Notes: a model not told the origin generated them from the letters alone. A DNA stretch of 29,297 bases from JAHDNZ01 sp036721855 (GCA_036721855.1 DAIMKF010000023.1:1-29297); one strand, 5' to 3'. Counted from the first letter of the stretch, positions 16,723-25,357 are shown. Made by a program: numbers and translations.

Positions 16723-16912
16723 CTTTCGGTATTTTTATCTTACAAAAAACATGTTAACGCTATGCATCTTTTAGAGTTGAATTTTGAGAGATAAGTTTTC
16801 GAGAAAGCAACCATTTTTTTACCTAGATTTTTATTTAAATCTACCTTCAAAAGCAGGAATTACTAAAATCACTGAGAAAGAATATAGTATAAGTAACTGG
16901 AGGTGTTGCATT

Positions 16913-18187
16913 TTGAGAAATCGTTTTCTTTTCATACTTTGTCTTCTACTAGTTTTATCTAGTAGTGTGTTTGCCACTACAATTACTTTGTGGACCTGGT
17001 ACGATGGTATTTTTGGTGCTATCTTTCGTCAACTAGTTAAAGAAGATTTCGTCGCTAAAACAGGTATCGATGTAGAAATTCTGAGTGTTCCCATCCCAGA
17101 TATGTTTAACAAACTACTGCTCGCTTATCTAGGTGGTGATGCCCCAGATGTTGTAGAGCTTTATACCAACCAGGTAGTCGAATTAGGTGTCAGAGGTGCT
17201 CTGATGGACCTATCTAGATTTAAAGATTTACCTAATGTTCTAGATGGCCTCTATCCTAACTATCTAAAACAACTCACCTATCATAATTCTACTTTTGCTC
17301 TACCTTGCGAAATAGCTTTCCCTTGGACCTATATTAGACAAGATATGTTCAATGATATGGGTCTGGAAATTCCAAAAACTTGGGATGACTTTAAAGTTAT
17401 TAGCACCAAACTAAAAGCTAGAGGCTTAGGTACTTATTACGATCACACAGGAGATGCAGGTACAGTTGTTGCCAGTAAATTCTTAGCACTTGTCTATCAA
17501 CGAGGCACTGATATTTATACTCCTGACGGTAAAGGGTCCAATTTAGCAGCTCCTGAAGTTATCTCTGCATTTAAAGAATTTACTTCACTTTACAAAGATC
17601 ATGGTCTTTTAGTTGAAGACCCAATTATTACTACGTTTGCTAGCGGAGAAACTCCCATTACCATTATGCAAGCATGGTATTATTACGTCTTTGAAAATAC
17701 TGCTCCTCAAATAAATGGTAAATGGACTGTAGCTGAAATACCAGGTACTAAGCAAAAAGATGGTTCAATCAACCACAACTGTAACTCCAATGGCTTATCT
17801 TGGTCCATTGTAAATTCCACCAAAAAAGCTGATGCTGCCTGGGAGTTTATGAAATGGCTTTCTACACCTGCCTTTACTGAGAAATTCTCCAAACGTCTCT
17901 TTGAGTCTCAAGAAAAAGCACGTATTTACTTTGCTACCAAGGGCTTTTTAGATCAAGCTCCTTTTCCAGCCGATCATAAAGCAGTTGCCCAAAAAGCTTT
18001 ACAAGCCTGCAGACAACCTACCGCTATTGTAGGTGGCTACGTTGCCGACCGTTACATTGACTTTGCTTTTAATAAAGTCTACCTGCAAAATGCTGATCCA
18101 GAGGTTGCCATAAAACAAGCTGCTAAAGATTCTACTGACGAAATACAAAGAAAGCTCAAAGAATTTGCTCGTTTCTTAAATAAGTAA
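16913..18187 (+). CDS. ABC sugar transporter substrate-binding protein (paralogue 2)
   Basis: A 424-residue maltose-type solute-binding protein. A signal peptide (about 1-21, ending VFA) precedes TTITLWTWYDG. As in its paralogue, there is no lipobox Cys, so the protein should be free in a periplasm. The reading frame is open from an ATG at 16784, but the TTG at 16913 has GGAGGT eight bases upstream and starts directly on the signal peptide. The 43 upstream codons look non-coding. The transported sugar is unknown. No transporter membrane genes accompany it. It is followed by a hairpin at 18202. Confidence 0.9.
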   Translation: MRNRFLFILCLLLVLSSSVFATTITLWTWYDGIFGAIFRQLVKEDFVAKTGIDVEILSVPIPDMFNKLLLAYLGGDAPDVVELYTNQVVELGVRGALMDLSRFKDLPNVLDGLYPNYLKQLTYHNSTFALPCEIAFPWTYIRQDMFNDMGLEIPKTWDDFKVISTKLKARGLGTYYDHTGDAGTVVASKFLALVYQRGTDIYTPDGKGSNLAAPEVISAFKEFTSLYKDHGLLVEDPIITTFASGETPITIMQAWYYYVFENTAPQINGKWTVAEIPGTKQKDGSINHNCNSNGLSWSIVNSTKKADAAWEFMKWLSTPAFTEKFSKRLFESQEKARIYFATKGFLDQAPFPADHKAVAQKALQACRQPTAIVGGYVADRYIDFAFNKVYLQNADPEVAIKQAAKDSTDEIQRKLKEFARFLNK

Positions 18188-18201
18188 TAATAAATAAAAT
18201 A

Positions 18202-18223
18202 GAAATGCCCTTCGGGGCATTTC
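18202..18223 (+). terminator. Terminator of the plus-strand sugar-binding protein gene
   Basis: A 9-bp perfect stem GAAATGCCC/GGGCATTTC with a TTCG loop is followed by TTCACTTTT. Confidence 0.7.
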
Positions 18224-18345
18224 TTCACTTTTAGACTATAATTTAAAGAGCTTTTGTGATAAGATAATCATGTGTCAAACCTTGCAAATGTTATCTAATA
18301 TTGCTTTTGACTATTATTTTTTTATCAAGGAGGGGATATCAACTA

Positions 18346-18450
18346 ATGGATAGTGACTCTAGTGGCCCTTATCCTGCTCGATTCCTTTCTGGTTGTTTTC
18401 CCCGGTCCCTTTTGCGTTCGGCTCGCCGGGGAGGTATTAATATTTTTTAA
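18346..18450 (+). CDS. Putative 34-residue leader peptide controlling mgtE
   Basis: A short frame with AGGAGG at 18328-18333 begins MDSDSSGPYP and ends 12 bases before the mgtE start. Acidic residues followed by prolines at the N-terminus recall MgtL of Salmonella, a leader whose translation falters when Mg2+ is low. The second half is Arg-rich. The DNA is clearly more GC-rich than its surroundings. A stem CCCCGG (18400-18405) with CCGGGG (18426-18431) lies inside the frame, and a T6 run follows at 18443. No M-box riboswitch is present. The regulatory role is inference. The segment could instead be a structured RNA. Confidence 0.45.
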   Translation: MDSDSSGPYPARFLSGCFPRSLLRSARRGGINIF

Positions 18451-18462
18451 GAGGTGATGCCG

Positions 18463-19794
18463 ATGCAAGAAAAAATCTATACACTACTTGAGCAAAAACA
18501 ATACCTAGATATTAAAAATGCTCTCGAGGAAATGCATCCTGGGGATATTAGTGATATTATCGAAGAACTTCCACCTCATTATGGAGGTATTATCTACAGA
18601 CTTCTCCCCAAAGATGTAGCAGTCTCTGTTTTTGAAAATCTTGACAGTCCAGCAAGAGAAATGCTTTTACACAGCTTAAAAAGTGAAGAAGTTGTGAATA
18701 TCTTAAATGAAATGTCTCCTGATGATCGAACCAGGCTATTTGAAGAGCTCCCTGCTCATGTTGTACGTAAATATCTAGCTGTTTTAAGTGATCAAGAACG
18801 CCAAATAGCCCATCAACTTTTAGGCTACAAAGAATATACAGCTGGTCGATTAATGACGACTGACTTTGTTGAACTCCATGAAGTTGACACTGTAAACAAA
18901 GCTTTAGAAACCATTCGTAAATCTGCTCCTAATAAAGAAACCATCTATTATAGTTATGTCATGACTAGAGACCGTAAACTGACAGGTGTTATTTCCTTAA
19001 GAAAAATAATCACTAGTCCTGGAGATAATTTAATTGGTGATTTAATGAATACAACTGTCATTGCTGTTTCCACTGATACTCCCCAAGAAGAAGTGGCTAA
19101 TATAATGGCCCAATACGACCTTTTAGCCATACCCATAGTTGACTTAGAAGAACGCCTAGTCGGTATTATAACCCATGATGATATCATCGATGTTATTCAA
19201 GAAGAAGATACAGAAGATATTCACCTTATGGGTGGTGTTACTACTACCGACCGCAATCTCTTAGAACTATCGATTTGGGATAATATTAAAAGAAGAGCTG
19301 GCTGGTTAATCGCTTTGATTGTCTTTGAAAGCTTCTCTAGTAACATTCTCCAAATGTACGAAAGTGCTCTTTCTACCTTAGTTGCTCTGTCCTTTTTTAT
19401 TCCTATGTTAATTGATACAGGTGGTAATGCGGGTACACAAAGTGCCACAGTCGTAATCAGAGCCATCGCTACAGGCGAAATAAAAGAGAAAGATGCCTGG
19501 AAAGTCCTTGGCAAAGAGTTTGTCTCAGGTCTTATCTTAGGAATTGTTCTAGGTGCATTTGGTGGTCTAAAAGCCTATCTGTCACATTCAAGCCCATTAA
19601 TTGGCTTAACCGTAGGTATTAGTTTATCTGTGGTAGTTACTTTGGCTAGTGTTACAGGAGCTTTGCTTCCTATGATTGCTGACAAATTAAAGCTAGACCC
19701 AGCAGTAATGGCTGGCCCTTTTATTACCACAATAGTTGATATTGTTGGTCTTATGACGTACTTTGAAATAGCAAAATATGTCTTAGGTATCTAA
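18463..19794 (+). CDS. mgtE: MgtE magnesium transporter
   Basis: The 443-residue protein is an MgtE-type Mg2+ channel/transporter of the inner membrane. The layout is complete: N-terminal superhelical Mg2+-sensing domain (about 1-125, HPGDISDIIEELP), tandem CBS domains (about 130-250, TDFVELHE, IITHDDIID), a connecting helix and five membrane helices from about 275 on. The pore-helix signature PMLIDTGGNAGTQSATVVIRA is present in shorter parts. The ATG at 18463 has AGAGGTGAT at ideal spacing and is preferred over GTG 18454 and ATG 18457. A putative leader peptide precedes it, and a strong terminator follows. Confidence 0.95.
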   Translation: MQEKIYTLLEQKQYLDIKNALEEMHPGDISDIIEELPPHYGGIIYRLLPKDVAVSVFENLDSPAREMLLHSLKSEEVVNILNEMSPDDRTRLFEELPAHVVRKYLAVLSDQERQIAHQLLGYKEYTAGRLMTTDFVELHEVDTVNKALETIRKSAPNKETIYYSYVMTRDRKLTGVISLRKIITSPGDNLIGDLMNTTVIAVSTDTPQEEVANIMAQYDLLAIPIVDLEERLVGIITHDDIIDVIQEEDTEDIHLMGGVTTTDRNLLELSIWDNIKRRAGWLIALIVFESFSSNILQMYESALSTLVALSFFIPMLIDTGGNAGTQSATVVIRAIATGEIKEKDAWKVLGKEFVSGLILGIVLGAFGGLKAYLSHSSPLIGLTVGISLSVVVTLASVTGALLPMIADKLKLDPAVMAGPFITTIVDIVGLMTYFEIAKYVLGI

Positions 19795-19795
19795 T

Positions 19796-19822
19796 AAATA
19801 AGAGGGCTTGGCCCTCTTATTT
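19796..19822 (+). terminator. Terminator of mgtE
   Basis: A perfect 12-bp stem AAATAAGAGGGC/GCCCTCTTATTT with a TTG loop lies next to the stop codon. Confidence 0.8.
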
Positions 19823-20136
19823 GCGATGTAAAATAGTCTTTAGCTGTGATTTTTTAGTTTGAAATCAAGTTGGTCTTAGATAAGAAAGCAGATAAAAGAC
19901 AACCAAATCAAACCTTTATATTTTCAACTTTTTTACTTTACTTGCAAAAAACACCCTCTCTTACTATCTTCAACTACAAACAATACAGATATTATTTGTA
20001 AGTTTGTCCTACTACACAGTAAAAATTATAGGGTCGTTATAAAGATTAGCATCAAGTGGGCTTTTTTATATAAAAAATCCCCCACCCTTTTACCAACATA
20101 TGTTAGTTAAAAGTCCACAGGTAAGAAAAACCTTAA
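19823..20136. other. Intergenic region between converging mgtE and lipoprotein genes
   Basis: About 310 AT-rich bases. I see no supported ORF or RNA on either strand. Confidence 0.4.
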
Positions 20137-20175
20137 AAAAGTTGTAGTTTGGTTTTAAACCAAATTACAACTTTT
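20137..20175 (-). terminator. Terminator of the lipoprotein gene
   Basis: A 17-bp stem with one G-T pair (AAAAGTTGTAGTTTGGT with its near complement) is followed by a run of T residues on the minus strand. Confidence 0.85.
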
Positions 20176-20185
20176 AACATCTAAA

Positions 20186-20995
20186 TTATATATCTGGTTT
20201 TTGTTTTGGGTCTCCATAAATACTAATAGCCTCTCCGCCATTGCTGTTTAATGTCTTAATTTCAAAATAAATATTTTCCGGACAACGCATATCTGTAAAC
20301 CTTTGTGGTGTGAATTGATAACGTTTTTCGCCACGTAAAAGATAAACTTCCTCCCAGATAGCTCCTATTACCTTAGCTTTAGTAGGTTGAACAGGCTTGC
20401 CTTCATTCCCGGATTGATCAATGGCATTAACTCTTTTAAACTGTTGAGTAAGACCGATTCCAAACTTAGAAGCTTCAAACTCTACTTTGAAACTTTTGAC
20501 TGGATGTGGCATTGCATCTTCAACAATTAAACGCAATAAACCTTCACCTGCCACTTCTACCCGCATTCGAATTTTTTCACCCGGATACCAATAATATTCT
20601 TCTTTTGCATCCGCATTATTCCAGTAAGTGACACGCCAAAATGGTCTGTAAGCTTTTTTATTATAATCTACATTACCAGATTCATCTTTAGTGATTTCCC
20701 AAAGAACACCCGCATCGACTTCCTGATTGCCAGCTCTGCCCCCCATATAGATCGAAAAATTATCTAACGCTTTTTTTCCCACCTGACGATTAACATCTAT
20801 TGAGTTTTCCGGAAGTATAATAACACCTTCGATACCTGTCCAGAAGTCATAACTAGAAGCAGCTTTGCGGTAATACGCTCCGGGAAAACAATTGAAGTAT
20901 GGTTCCGGCCATACTTCAATTTCACCTGGATAATACTTAAAACAACCCGTTAAAAAAACTGCTGTCACAAAAATAAGATATATCGTCTTCTTCAA
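20186..20995 (-). CDS. Unknown lipoprotein
   Basis: The family is not recognised. The 269-residue protein has a lipoprotein signal with the lipobox LTGC (Cys18), so it should be lipid-anchored. The mature part is aromatic-rich and beta-like (FWTGIEGVIILPEN, FWRVTYWNN, EEYYWYPGEKIRMRVEV), compatible with a beta-sandwich, perhaps a lectin-like fold, though this is only an impression. The start is a TTG at 20995 with AAAGGT about 15 bases upstream. It is notable that this protein has a lipobox while the solute-binding proteins in the window do not. Confidence 0.65.
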   Translation of the reverse strand: MKKTIYLIFVTAVFLTGCFKYYPGEIEVWPEPYFNCFPGAYYRKAASSYDFWTGIEGVIILPENSIDVNRQVGKKALDNFSIYMGGRAGNQEVDAGVLWEITKDESGNVDYNKKAYRPFWRVTYWNNADAKEEYYWYPGEKIRMRVEVAGEGLLRLIVEDAMPHPVKSFKVEFEASKFGIGLTQQFKRVNAIDQSGNEGKPVQPTKAKVIGAIWEEVYLLRGEKRYQFTPQRFTDMRCPENIYFEIKTLNSNGGEAISIYGDPKQKPDI

Positions 20996-21266
20996 ACCCT
21001 ACTGCTACCTTTAGGGGTCATCAATACCCATGAAGAATCTTAAGAAAATAAACTTGTTTATCTTCTTAACTCTAAAATATACTTCTCCATTAGCCAGGGA
21101 TATAAGCTTCAGATCTATGTAATAATAGTTTTCATAATTTAACTTGCGGCTATCTTAAGGTATTTACAAGGTAGCAGACTCACCTCCTTTGTCATTTTCT
21201 ATATTCATTCGCTTGTCTGTTTACAAACAGCCTTCTGCTTTTGGTTATTAATAGCAAACAATACTA

Positions 21267-22196
21267 TTAGACAAGTGTTCTTGCCACAATATTGACAAAA
21301 TATAATAGATAGATGCTAATAAATACCACACCCTGCCATCTCTCCATTTTACCTTTCCTTCCAAAAAGCCATATTAAAGCCATAAAAAGTAGCATCACAG
21401 GCAGGTCGATCTTTAAACTGTCGGTACTCATTGGCAAAGGATTAATAAGTGCTGAAAAACCGATAACGGTAGCCATGTTTAAAAAGTTTGCCCCTACAAT
21501 ATTGCCAACAGAAACGTTCTGATGGCCCTTTCTAATAGCTGTTAACGAAGTAACCAGTTCAGGTAATGAAGTACCTATGGCTACTATAGTAAGGCCAATT
21601 ATAGCTGTCGATACACCTAAAGCTTCGGCTATACTAACTGCTGCATTAACCATCAATCTACTACCAAAAACAACCGCCATGGCCCCACCAACAAATTTTA
21701 CAGTCAAAAGCCAAGCGGGTGTAGTGTCAATCTGTTTATCTTTTACTTTTAGCGGTGAAAATCTAAACATAAAAATAGTATAAACAATAAATAGAGTTAC
21801 CAGTAAAAGACCTTCAGGAAAAGTAACTTCGGCATTTATAGCAAACAATCCTAAAAGAATACCGGCCAATAACATAAAAATTGCCTTGCTAGAAAACTTT
21901 TTGTCCTTAATAACTATTGGCTTAAGTAAAATAGAAAACCCCAAAATAATGCCGGTGTTAAATATTACCGAGCCTACAGCATTACCCACAGCTAAATCAG
22001 TTTTATTTAAATATGAAGAGTAAGTAGATACTGCCATCTCCGGAAGGGTAGTAGCCATACTTACTAAAGTAGCCCCAATTAAAACCTCACTCATTCCTGT
22101 TTTCCTGGCCACAGATACTGCAGCATCAACAAAATAGTCGGCACCTTTAATAACAAAAACTAAGCCTACAATTAACAACAAAAACTGAAAAGTCAT
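21267..22196 (-). CDS. Calcium/sodium antiporter, YrbG family
   Basis: A 309-residue inner-membrane exchanger of the CaCA superfamily. The two inverted alpha-repeats are visible: GATLVSMATTLPEMAVS (about 41-57) and GLTIVAIGTSLPELVTS (about 200-216). Each is followed by VGNxVGxxxxN. About ten membrane helices are expected. It exports Ca2+ in exchange for Na+ by family knowledge. It lies 80 bases downstream of the MscS-like gene on the same strand and may share its transcript. The ATG at 22196 is preceded by GAAAGGGTG. Confidence 0.9.
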   Translation of the reverse strand: MTFQFLLLIVGLVFVIKGADYFVDAAVSVARKTGMSEVLIGATLVSMATTLPEMAVSTYSSYLNKTDLAVGNAVGSVIFNTGIILGFSILLKPIVIKDKKFSSKAIFMLLAGILLGLFAINAEVTFPEGLLLVTLFIVYTIFMFRFSPLKVKDKQIDTTPAWLLTVKFVGGAMAVVFGSRLMVNAAVSIAEALGVSTAIIGLTIVAIGTSLPELVTSLTAIRKGHQNVSVGNIVGANFLNMATVIGFSALINPLPMSTDSLKIDLPVMLLFMALIWLFGRKGKMERWQGVVFISIYLLYFVNIVARTLV

Positions 22197-22276
22197 CTGC
22201 TACACCCTTTCGCAACTATGAACAATCTATGATAATAGACGACAAATAATAAGCAATAGTAATCCCTTTCTAATAT

Positions 22277-22873
22277 CTAGGAGGACTTTTGACTTTTTAT
22301 ATCAATACTATTTTTTGCAGGAGCCAATATTGTTAGAGTAGCGTTGTCAATGGCCTTGTTCGGTATAATATACAGGTTACCGTTGTCATCTCGAACTTTT
22401 GTTTTTCGCATATCGATGCTCTCAACAATACCTGTCACCCCAGCTGCTGTAACCCGAGTACCAATTTCAATATCATCATCAGCTATCAAAGAGACACCAC
22501 TGAATAGATCTCCGACCACACTAGATGCAGAAGAAGCCAAACCCATAGCTACAAGTGCTAAAGAACCGCTAAAAGCCAAAGATACCTCTGTAAAGCCTAA
22601 AACTTTAAATACAGCTGAGATAACAATAACCCAGCCAGCAAAGTTTAAAACCGATCCCAAAAGATTAGTAAGGGCTTTATCTAGACGACCCTTTTCTAAG
22701 ATTCTTACCAATATCTTTTTGAAATTATTTATTATAAGCCAACCAATAAGAAAAACAAGGGCTGCTAAGACGGCTTTGTTTAAAAGACTAATAGCTTGGG
22801 TTTTAAAAAGATCCCAGTATTTAGTGCCTGGGAGAGCTTGGTTCAACGAAGCAAAGAAAGACTCTACATTCAT
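22277..22873 (-). CDS. Short MscS-type mechanosensitive channel
   Basis: The 198-residue protein has three membrane helices (about 28-48, 71-91, 97-118). The third is the pore helix, with ALVAMGLASSASSVVGDLFSG. The MscS beta-domain follows (about 125-175, IGTRVTAAGVTGIVESIDMRKTKVR in parts, ending YIIPNKAI). The C-terminal alpha/beta cage of full MscS (about 100 residues) is missing. Similar short members are known, so this is not necessarily a truncation. It would release solutes on osmotic downshock. The ribosome site is weak and lies far from the ATG. Confidence 0.88.
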   Translation of the reverse strand: MNVESFFASLNQALPGTKYWDLFKTQAISLLNKAVLAALVFLIGWLIINNFKKILVRILEKGRLDKALTNLLGSVLNFAGWVIVISAVFKVLGFTEVSLAFSGSLALVAMGLASSASSVVGDLFSGVSLIADDDIEIGTRVTAAGVTGIVESIDMRKTKVRDDNGNLYIIPNKAIDNATLTILAPAKNSIDIKSQKSS

Positions 22874-23014
22874 AATTTAAAAACTCAACTCCCACTATTT
22901 ACCTTTAGTAAAAACTTTTTAACTACAAAGGTATATATTTGGCTGTTAAAGGTGATTCTCCTTCCTAAGGAGTGCCTTGTTCTTGGTTTTGTGTAAAAAG
23001 AGGAGGTTTTTATT

Positions 23015-23680
23015 TTGATTCCAGAAGTAAAAGGTTCACTTAGAAAAAACCTAATTATTCTACCTAAAGTTCTTGATGAAGCTTCAGGAATTCGTATCAA
23101 TGGTAAATTAATTAAATCCCTCTTGTTTTCTACCGATGTAGCCATTATCCGCAATACAAATGCTGATGCGATTATAGCAGTTTATCCTTTTACTCCACAG
23201 CCTATCATCACCGAAGCTCTGATGTTAGCTGCGCAAGTGCCAGTTTTTTGTGGTATTGGAGGTGGAACTACCAGTGGTCTACGTGTTGTTAATCTCGCCT
23301 TACATGCCGAATTCCAAGGAGCTATGGGAGTTGTTGTAAATGCACCTCTGCCAAGCAAAATATTAGCACAAGTAGCTAAAAGAATTGATATTCCAATTGT
23401 TGTTACTGTAGTTTCCAAGGATGAAAAAATTCAAGAACGACTTAATAGTGGTGCTGATATTTTAAATATCTCCGGAGCTTATCAAACACCCGAAATTGTA
23501 GCTAAAATCCGCGAAGATTTTCCCAGCGTTCCTATAATAGCTACCGGAGGTCCCACAGAAGAAACAATCTTAGCCACTATAAAAGCCGGAGCAAACGCAA
23601 TTACTTACACCCCTCCAACCAATGGGGAAATATTCCGCAAACTCATGGATAAATATAGGCAAACATTAATAAACAAATAG
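23015..23680 (+). CDS. Conserved TIM-barrel protein of Clostridia (function unknown)
   Basis: The 221-residue protein matches from memory a family widespread in Clostridia and labelled only hydrolase in databases. It looks like a phosphate-binding (beta/alpha)8 barrel. IPIVVTVVSKDEKI, GADILNISGAY, PIIATGGPTEETI and AGANAITYTPPTNGE are successive strand-end motifs, and the Gly-rich FCGIGGGTTSG is near residue 80. The reaction and substrate are unknown. The TTG start at 23015 has AGGAGG eight bases upstream. It is divergent from the MscS-like gene. A hairpin follows at 23706. Confidence 0.75.
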   Translation: MIPEVKGSLRKNLIILPKVLDEASGIRINGKLIKSLLFSTDVAIIRNTNADAIIAVYPFTPQPIITEALMLAAQVPVFCGIGGGTTSGLRVVNLALHAEFQGAMGVVVNAPLPSKILAQVAKRIDIPIVVTVVSKDEKIQERLNSGADILNISGAYQTPEIVAKIREDFPSVPIIATGGPTEETILATIKAGANAITYTPPTNGEIFRKLMDKYRQTLINK

Positions 23681-23705
23681 AAGCAATTAAAGGACTAAAA
23701 GACGT

Positions 23706-23741
23706 TAATAACTAGATGGTTGTAGAAAAACCTAGTTATTA
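23706..23741 (+). terminator. Hairpin after the TIM-barrel gene
   Basis: A perfect 10-bp stem TAATAACTAG/CTAGTTATTA without a clear T-run lies 25 bases after the stop codon. It is a weak terminator candidate. Confidence 0.4.
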
Positions 23742-23820
23742 CCCTAAAAACCCGCTTTAATAAGTTCTTTTTTCTGCCGATTATCTAAATGTAAGTCTGT
23801 GATAAGCGGAGGAATGGTAA

Positions 23821-25095
23821 ATGCCCCCCCTTAAAAATATTCTTGACGAAAAGAAACCGTCTTCACAACTGTTGCTAAAAAAAGACGGCCGTCGTTTAAC
23901 TTTCATATATAATGCAAATTCCGCCTCATGTTTACTTGACCAAAATCTAGCTATATTGCAATCAGCTAGTACTATCATTCACCTTGTTAAAAAGTCAGTT
24001 AGAAATGTGCAGAAGTTTGTTTGGCAGCTACGTAGAATAACTATCCAAGCAGCGACTTATGACCTAACCGATACAGAACGATTGTATTATGCCAACTCAT
24101 TTAACGAAACCTTAAATGCTCTTAATAAATATGCTTATACTATTTCTTTTTGTGGGATCCCTATTCTGTTAGGACAGACCGGTAGAGCCGCAAAAATTAT
24201 AGCACCAAATGAAGCTCATATTATCTCCCTAAGACTTAACGATGATTCACAACTTAAAGAAGGTTATTATAACTTAAAATTATCTGTAGATAGTTCTCAA
24301 AACCCCCCTTGTTTTACTATTGAACTATTAAAAGACAATCATCTTGTAACCAAAAAAGAGACCGATTGCCCTTTTCTAGATGCAGATACAGTTTTTAATC
24401 TTAGTGGTTTAGAAGTTTCGTTTAAAAACATTAATTCCGAGAAACTTCTAGAAGCGAAAATAGGTTTGATTAATGACGCACAGATAATCTCGTCTAGTAT
24501 TGTTTCGCCTCTTTATCCAGGTAAATATAAGGTCTTGCTCAGTGAAATACCCTTAGGCTACCAAGTCTATTTAGGTCGTTTTTATAGCAATTTAAAAAAG
24601 CTTCAAGCTGATGTTGGTGGTCTACATCTGGAATTTAGTAAAAATCTAGCTCTCAATCCTCTCAAAGAGGGTAGAGGGCTCACTGAGATTTTTGTGCAGT
24701 ATAAATCTCTTGTTTCATCTGTAGTAATTGGCACCTGGCTTTTACCCCTTGAATTGCAGCTAAACTTGTATCGTGAGACATTTAAAATTCAATTAATGCC
24801 ACTACTAGCAGAAGCTCTTACGGCAGATGCTTTTGGTACCATAAAAAGTGTTGCTGAACTGAATGTTAAAAGAGGCTTTGATCCGGCGATTAATCTTGAG
24901 GTTTTAGAAACTGTAAACTTAAATCTTAATATCTACGATAAAAACCTTACTACCTATCTGGGCTTTATTCAAAATACATTTTTGGCCTTAACTAAAAACG
25001 GCTCTAGTGCAACACCTGAACTTTTATTAGAAAAACTTTCGAGTAAATTAAAAACTGTCTCTTTGAAATCTATTATTAAACCTATAAAGTATTAG
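23821..25095 (+). CDS. Orphan protein with a flagellin-like N-terminal domain
   Basis: Residues about 22-118 of this 424-residue protein line up with the conserved flagellin N-terminus. ILQSASTIIHLVKK corresponds to the QTAEGAL helix, LRRITIQAAT to RELAVQAAN, DLTDTERLY to the DEDR segment, and ISFCGIPILLG to TxFNGxxLL. The remaining 300 residues do not resemble the flagellin central or C-terminal domains and look like a mix of beta strands and helices. No signal peptide is seen, consistent with type III export of flagellins, but export is inference. No flagellar genes are nearby. GGAGG precedes the ATG, and a terminator follows. Confidence 0.6.
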   Translation: MPPLKNILDEKKPSSQLLLKKDGRRLTFIYNANSASCLLDQNLAILQSASTIIHLVKKSVRNVQKFVWQLRRITIQAATYDLTDTERLYYANSFNETLNALNKYAYTISFCGIPILLGQTGRAAKIIAPNEAHIISLRLNDDSQLKEGYYNLKLSVDSSQNPPCFTIELLKDNHLVTKKETDCPFLDADTVFNLSGLEVSFKNINSEKLLEAKIGLINDAQIISSSIVSPLYPGKYKVLLSEIPLGYQVYLGRFYSNLKKLQADVGGLHLEFSKNLALNPLKEGRGLTEIFVQYKSLVSSVVIGTWLLPLELQLNLYRETFKIQLMPLLAEALTADAFGTIKSVAELNVKRGFDPAINLEVLETVNLNLNIYDKNLTTYLGFIQNTFLALTKNGSSATPELLLEKLSSKLKTVSLKSIIKPIKY

Positions 25096-25098
25096 TAG

Positions 25099-25130
25099 AA
25101 AAGCGCTGGTATTCAGTCTAGCGCTTTTTT
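25099..25130 (+). terminator. Terminator of the flagellin-like gene
   Basis: A 9-bp perfect stem AAAAGCGCT/AGCGCTTTT is followed by TTCTT. Confidence 0.82.
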
Positions 25131-25189
25131 CTTATAGGACATAGATAACTAAGGCTGCATTTTGCTCTTATTATCAAGCACCAAGGATT

Positions 25190-25309
25190 CAACTTTTAGT
25201 TGCTTCGTTCCTTTAAGATTTGTAAATCTTGGGCATTTGCCAATTTAGTAGTATGAAACTACTGTCTTGGAGTTTTCCTCCGGACATAATTTGCTATTAT
25301 TGTCTGGGG
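25190..25309 (+). other. Cluster of consecutive hairpins, possible structured RNA
   Basis: Five stems follow one another: CAACT/AGTTG (25190), AAGATT/AATCTT (25215), GGGCA-type (25231), AGTAGT/ACTACT (25247) and GGAG/CTCC (25269). The CTCC of the last can alternatively pair with TGTCTGGGG in a longer stem (25278-25309), so two folds exclude each other. No gene follows on the plus strand. On the minus strand it lies past the acetyltransferase terminator. Confidence 0.3.
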
Positions 25310-25336
25310 ATTCACAATAGATATCTTAAAAACAGA

Positions 25337-25357
25337 AAGGGAGTCGAAGACTCCCTT
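25337..25357 (-). terminator. Terminator of the acetyltransferase gene
   Basis: A perfect 9-bp stem AAGGGAGTC/GACTCCCTT overlaps the stop codon. TTTCTGTTTTT follows on the minus strand. Confidence 0.75.

Noticed and set aside
16752..16766. CcpA cre site upstream of the second sugar-binding protein
   Set aside because: Only 8 of 11 defined consensus positions match, too weak to list as a feature.
16784..16912. N-terminal extension of the second sugar-binding protein from ATG 16784
   Set aside because: The signal peptide starts at codon 44, where a TTG with a strong ribosome site is present; the upstream residues have no family match.
18224..18462. M-box (ykoK) Mg2+ riboswitch upstream of mgtE
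   Set aside because: None of the conserved M-box sequence blocks can be found in this stretch, and it is too short for the full aptamer plus expression platform.
21165..21214. Strong ribosome site (AAAGGAGGTGA) on the minus strand near 21185
   Set aside because: Only frames of about 14 codons can be reached from it or contain it, and nothing supports translation.
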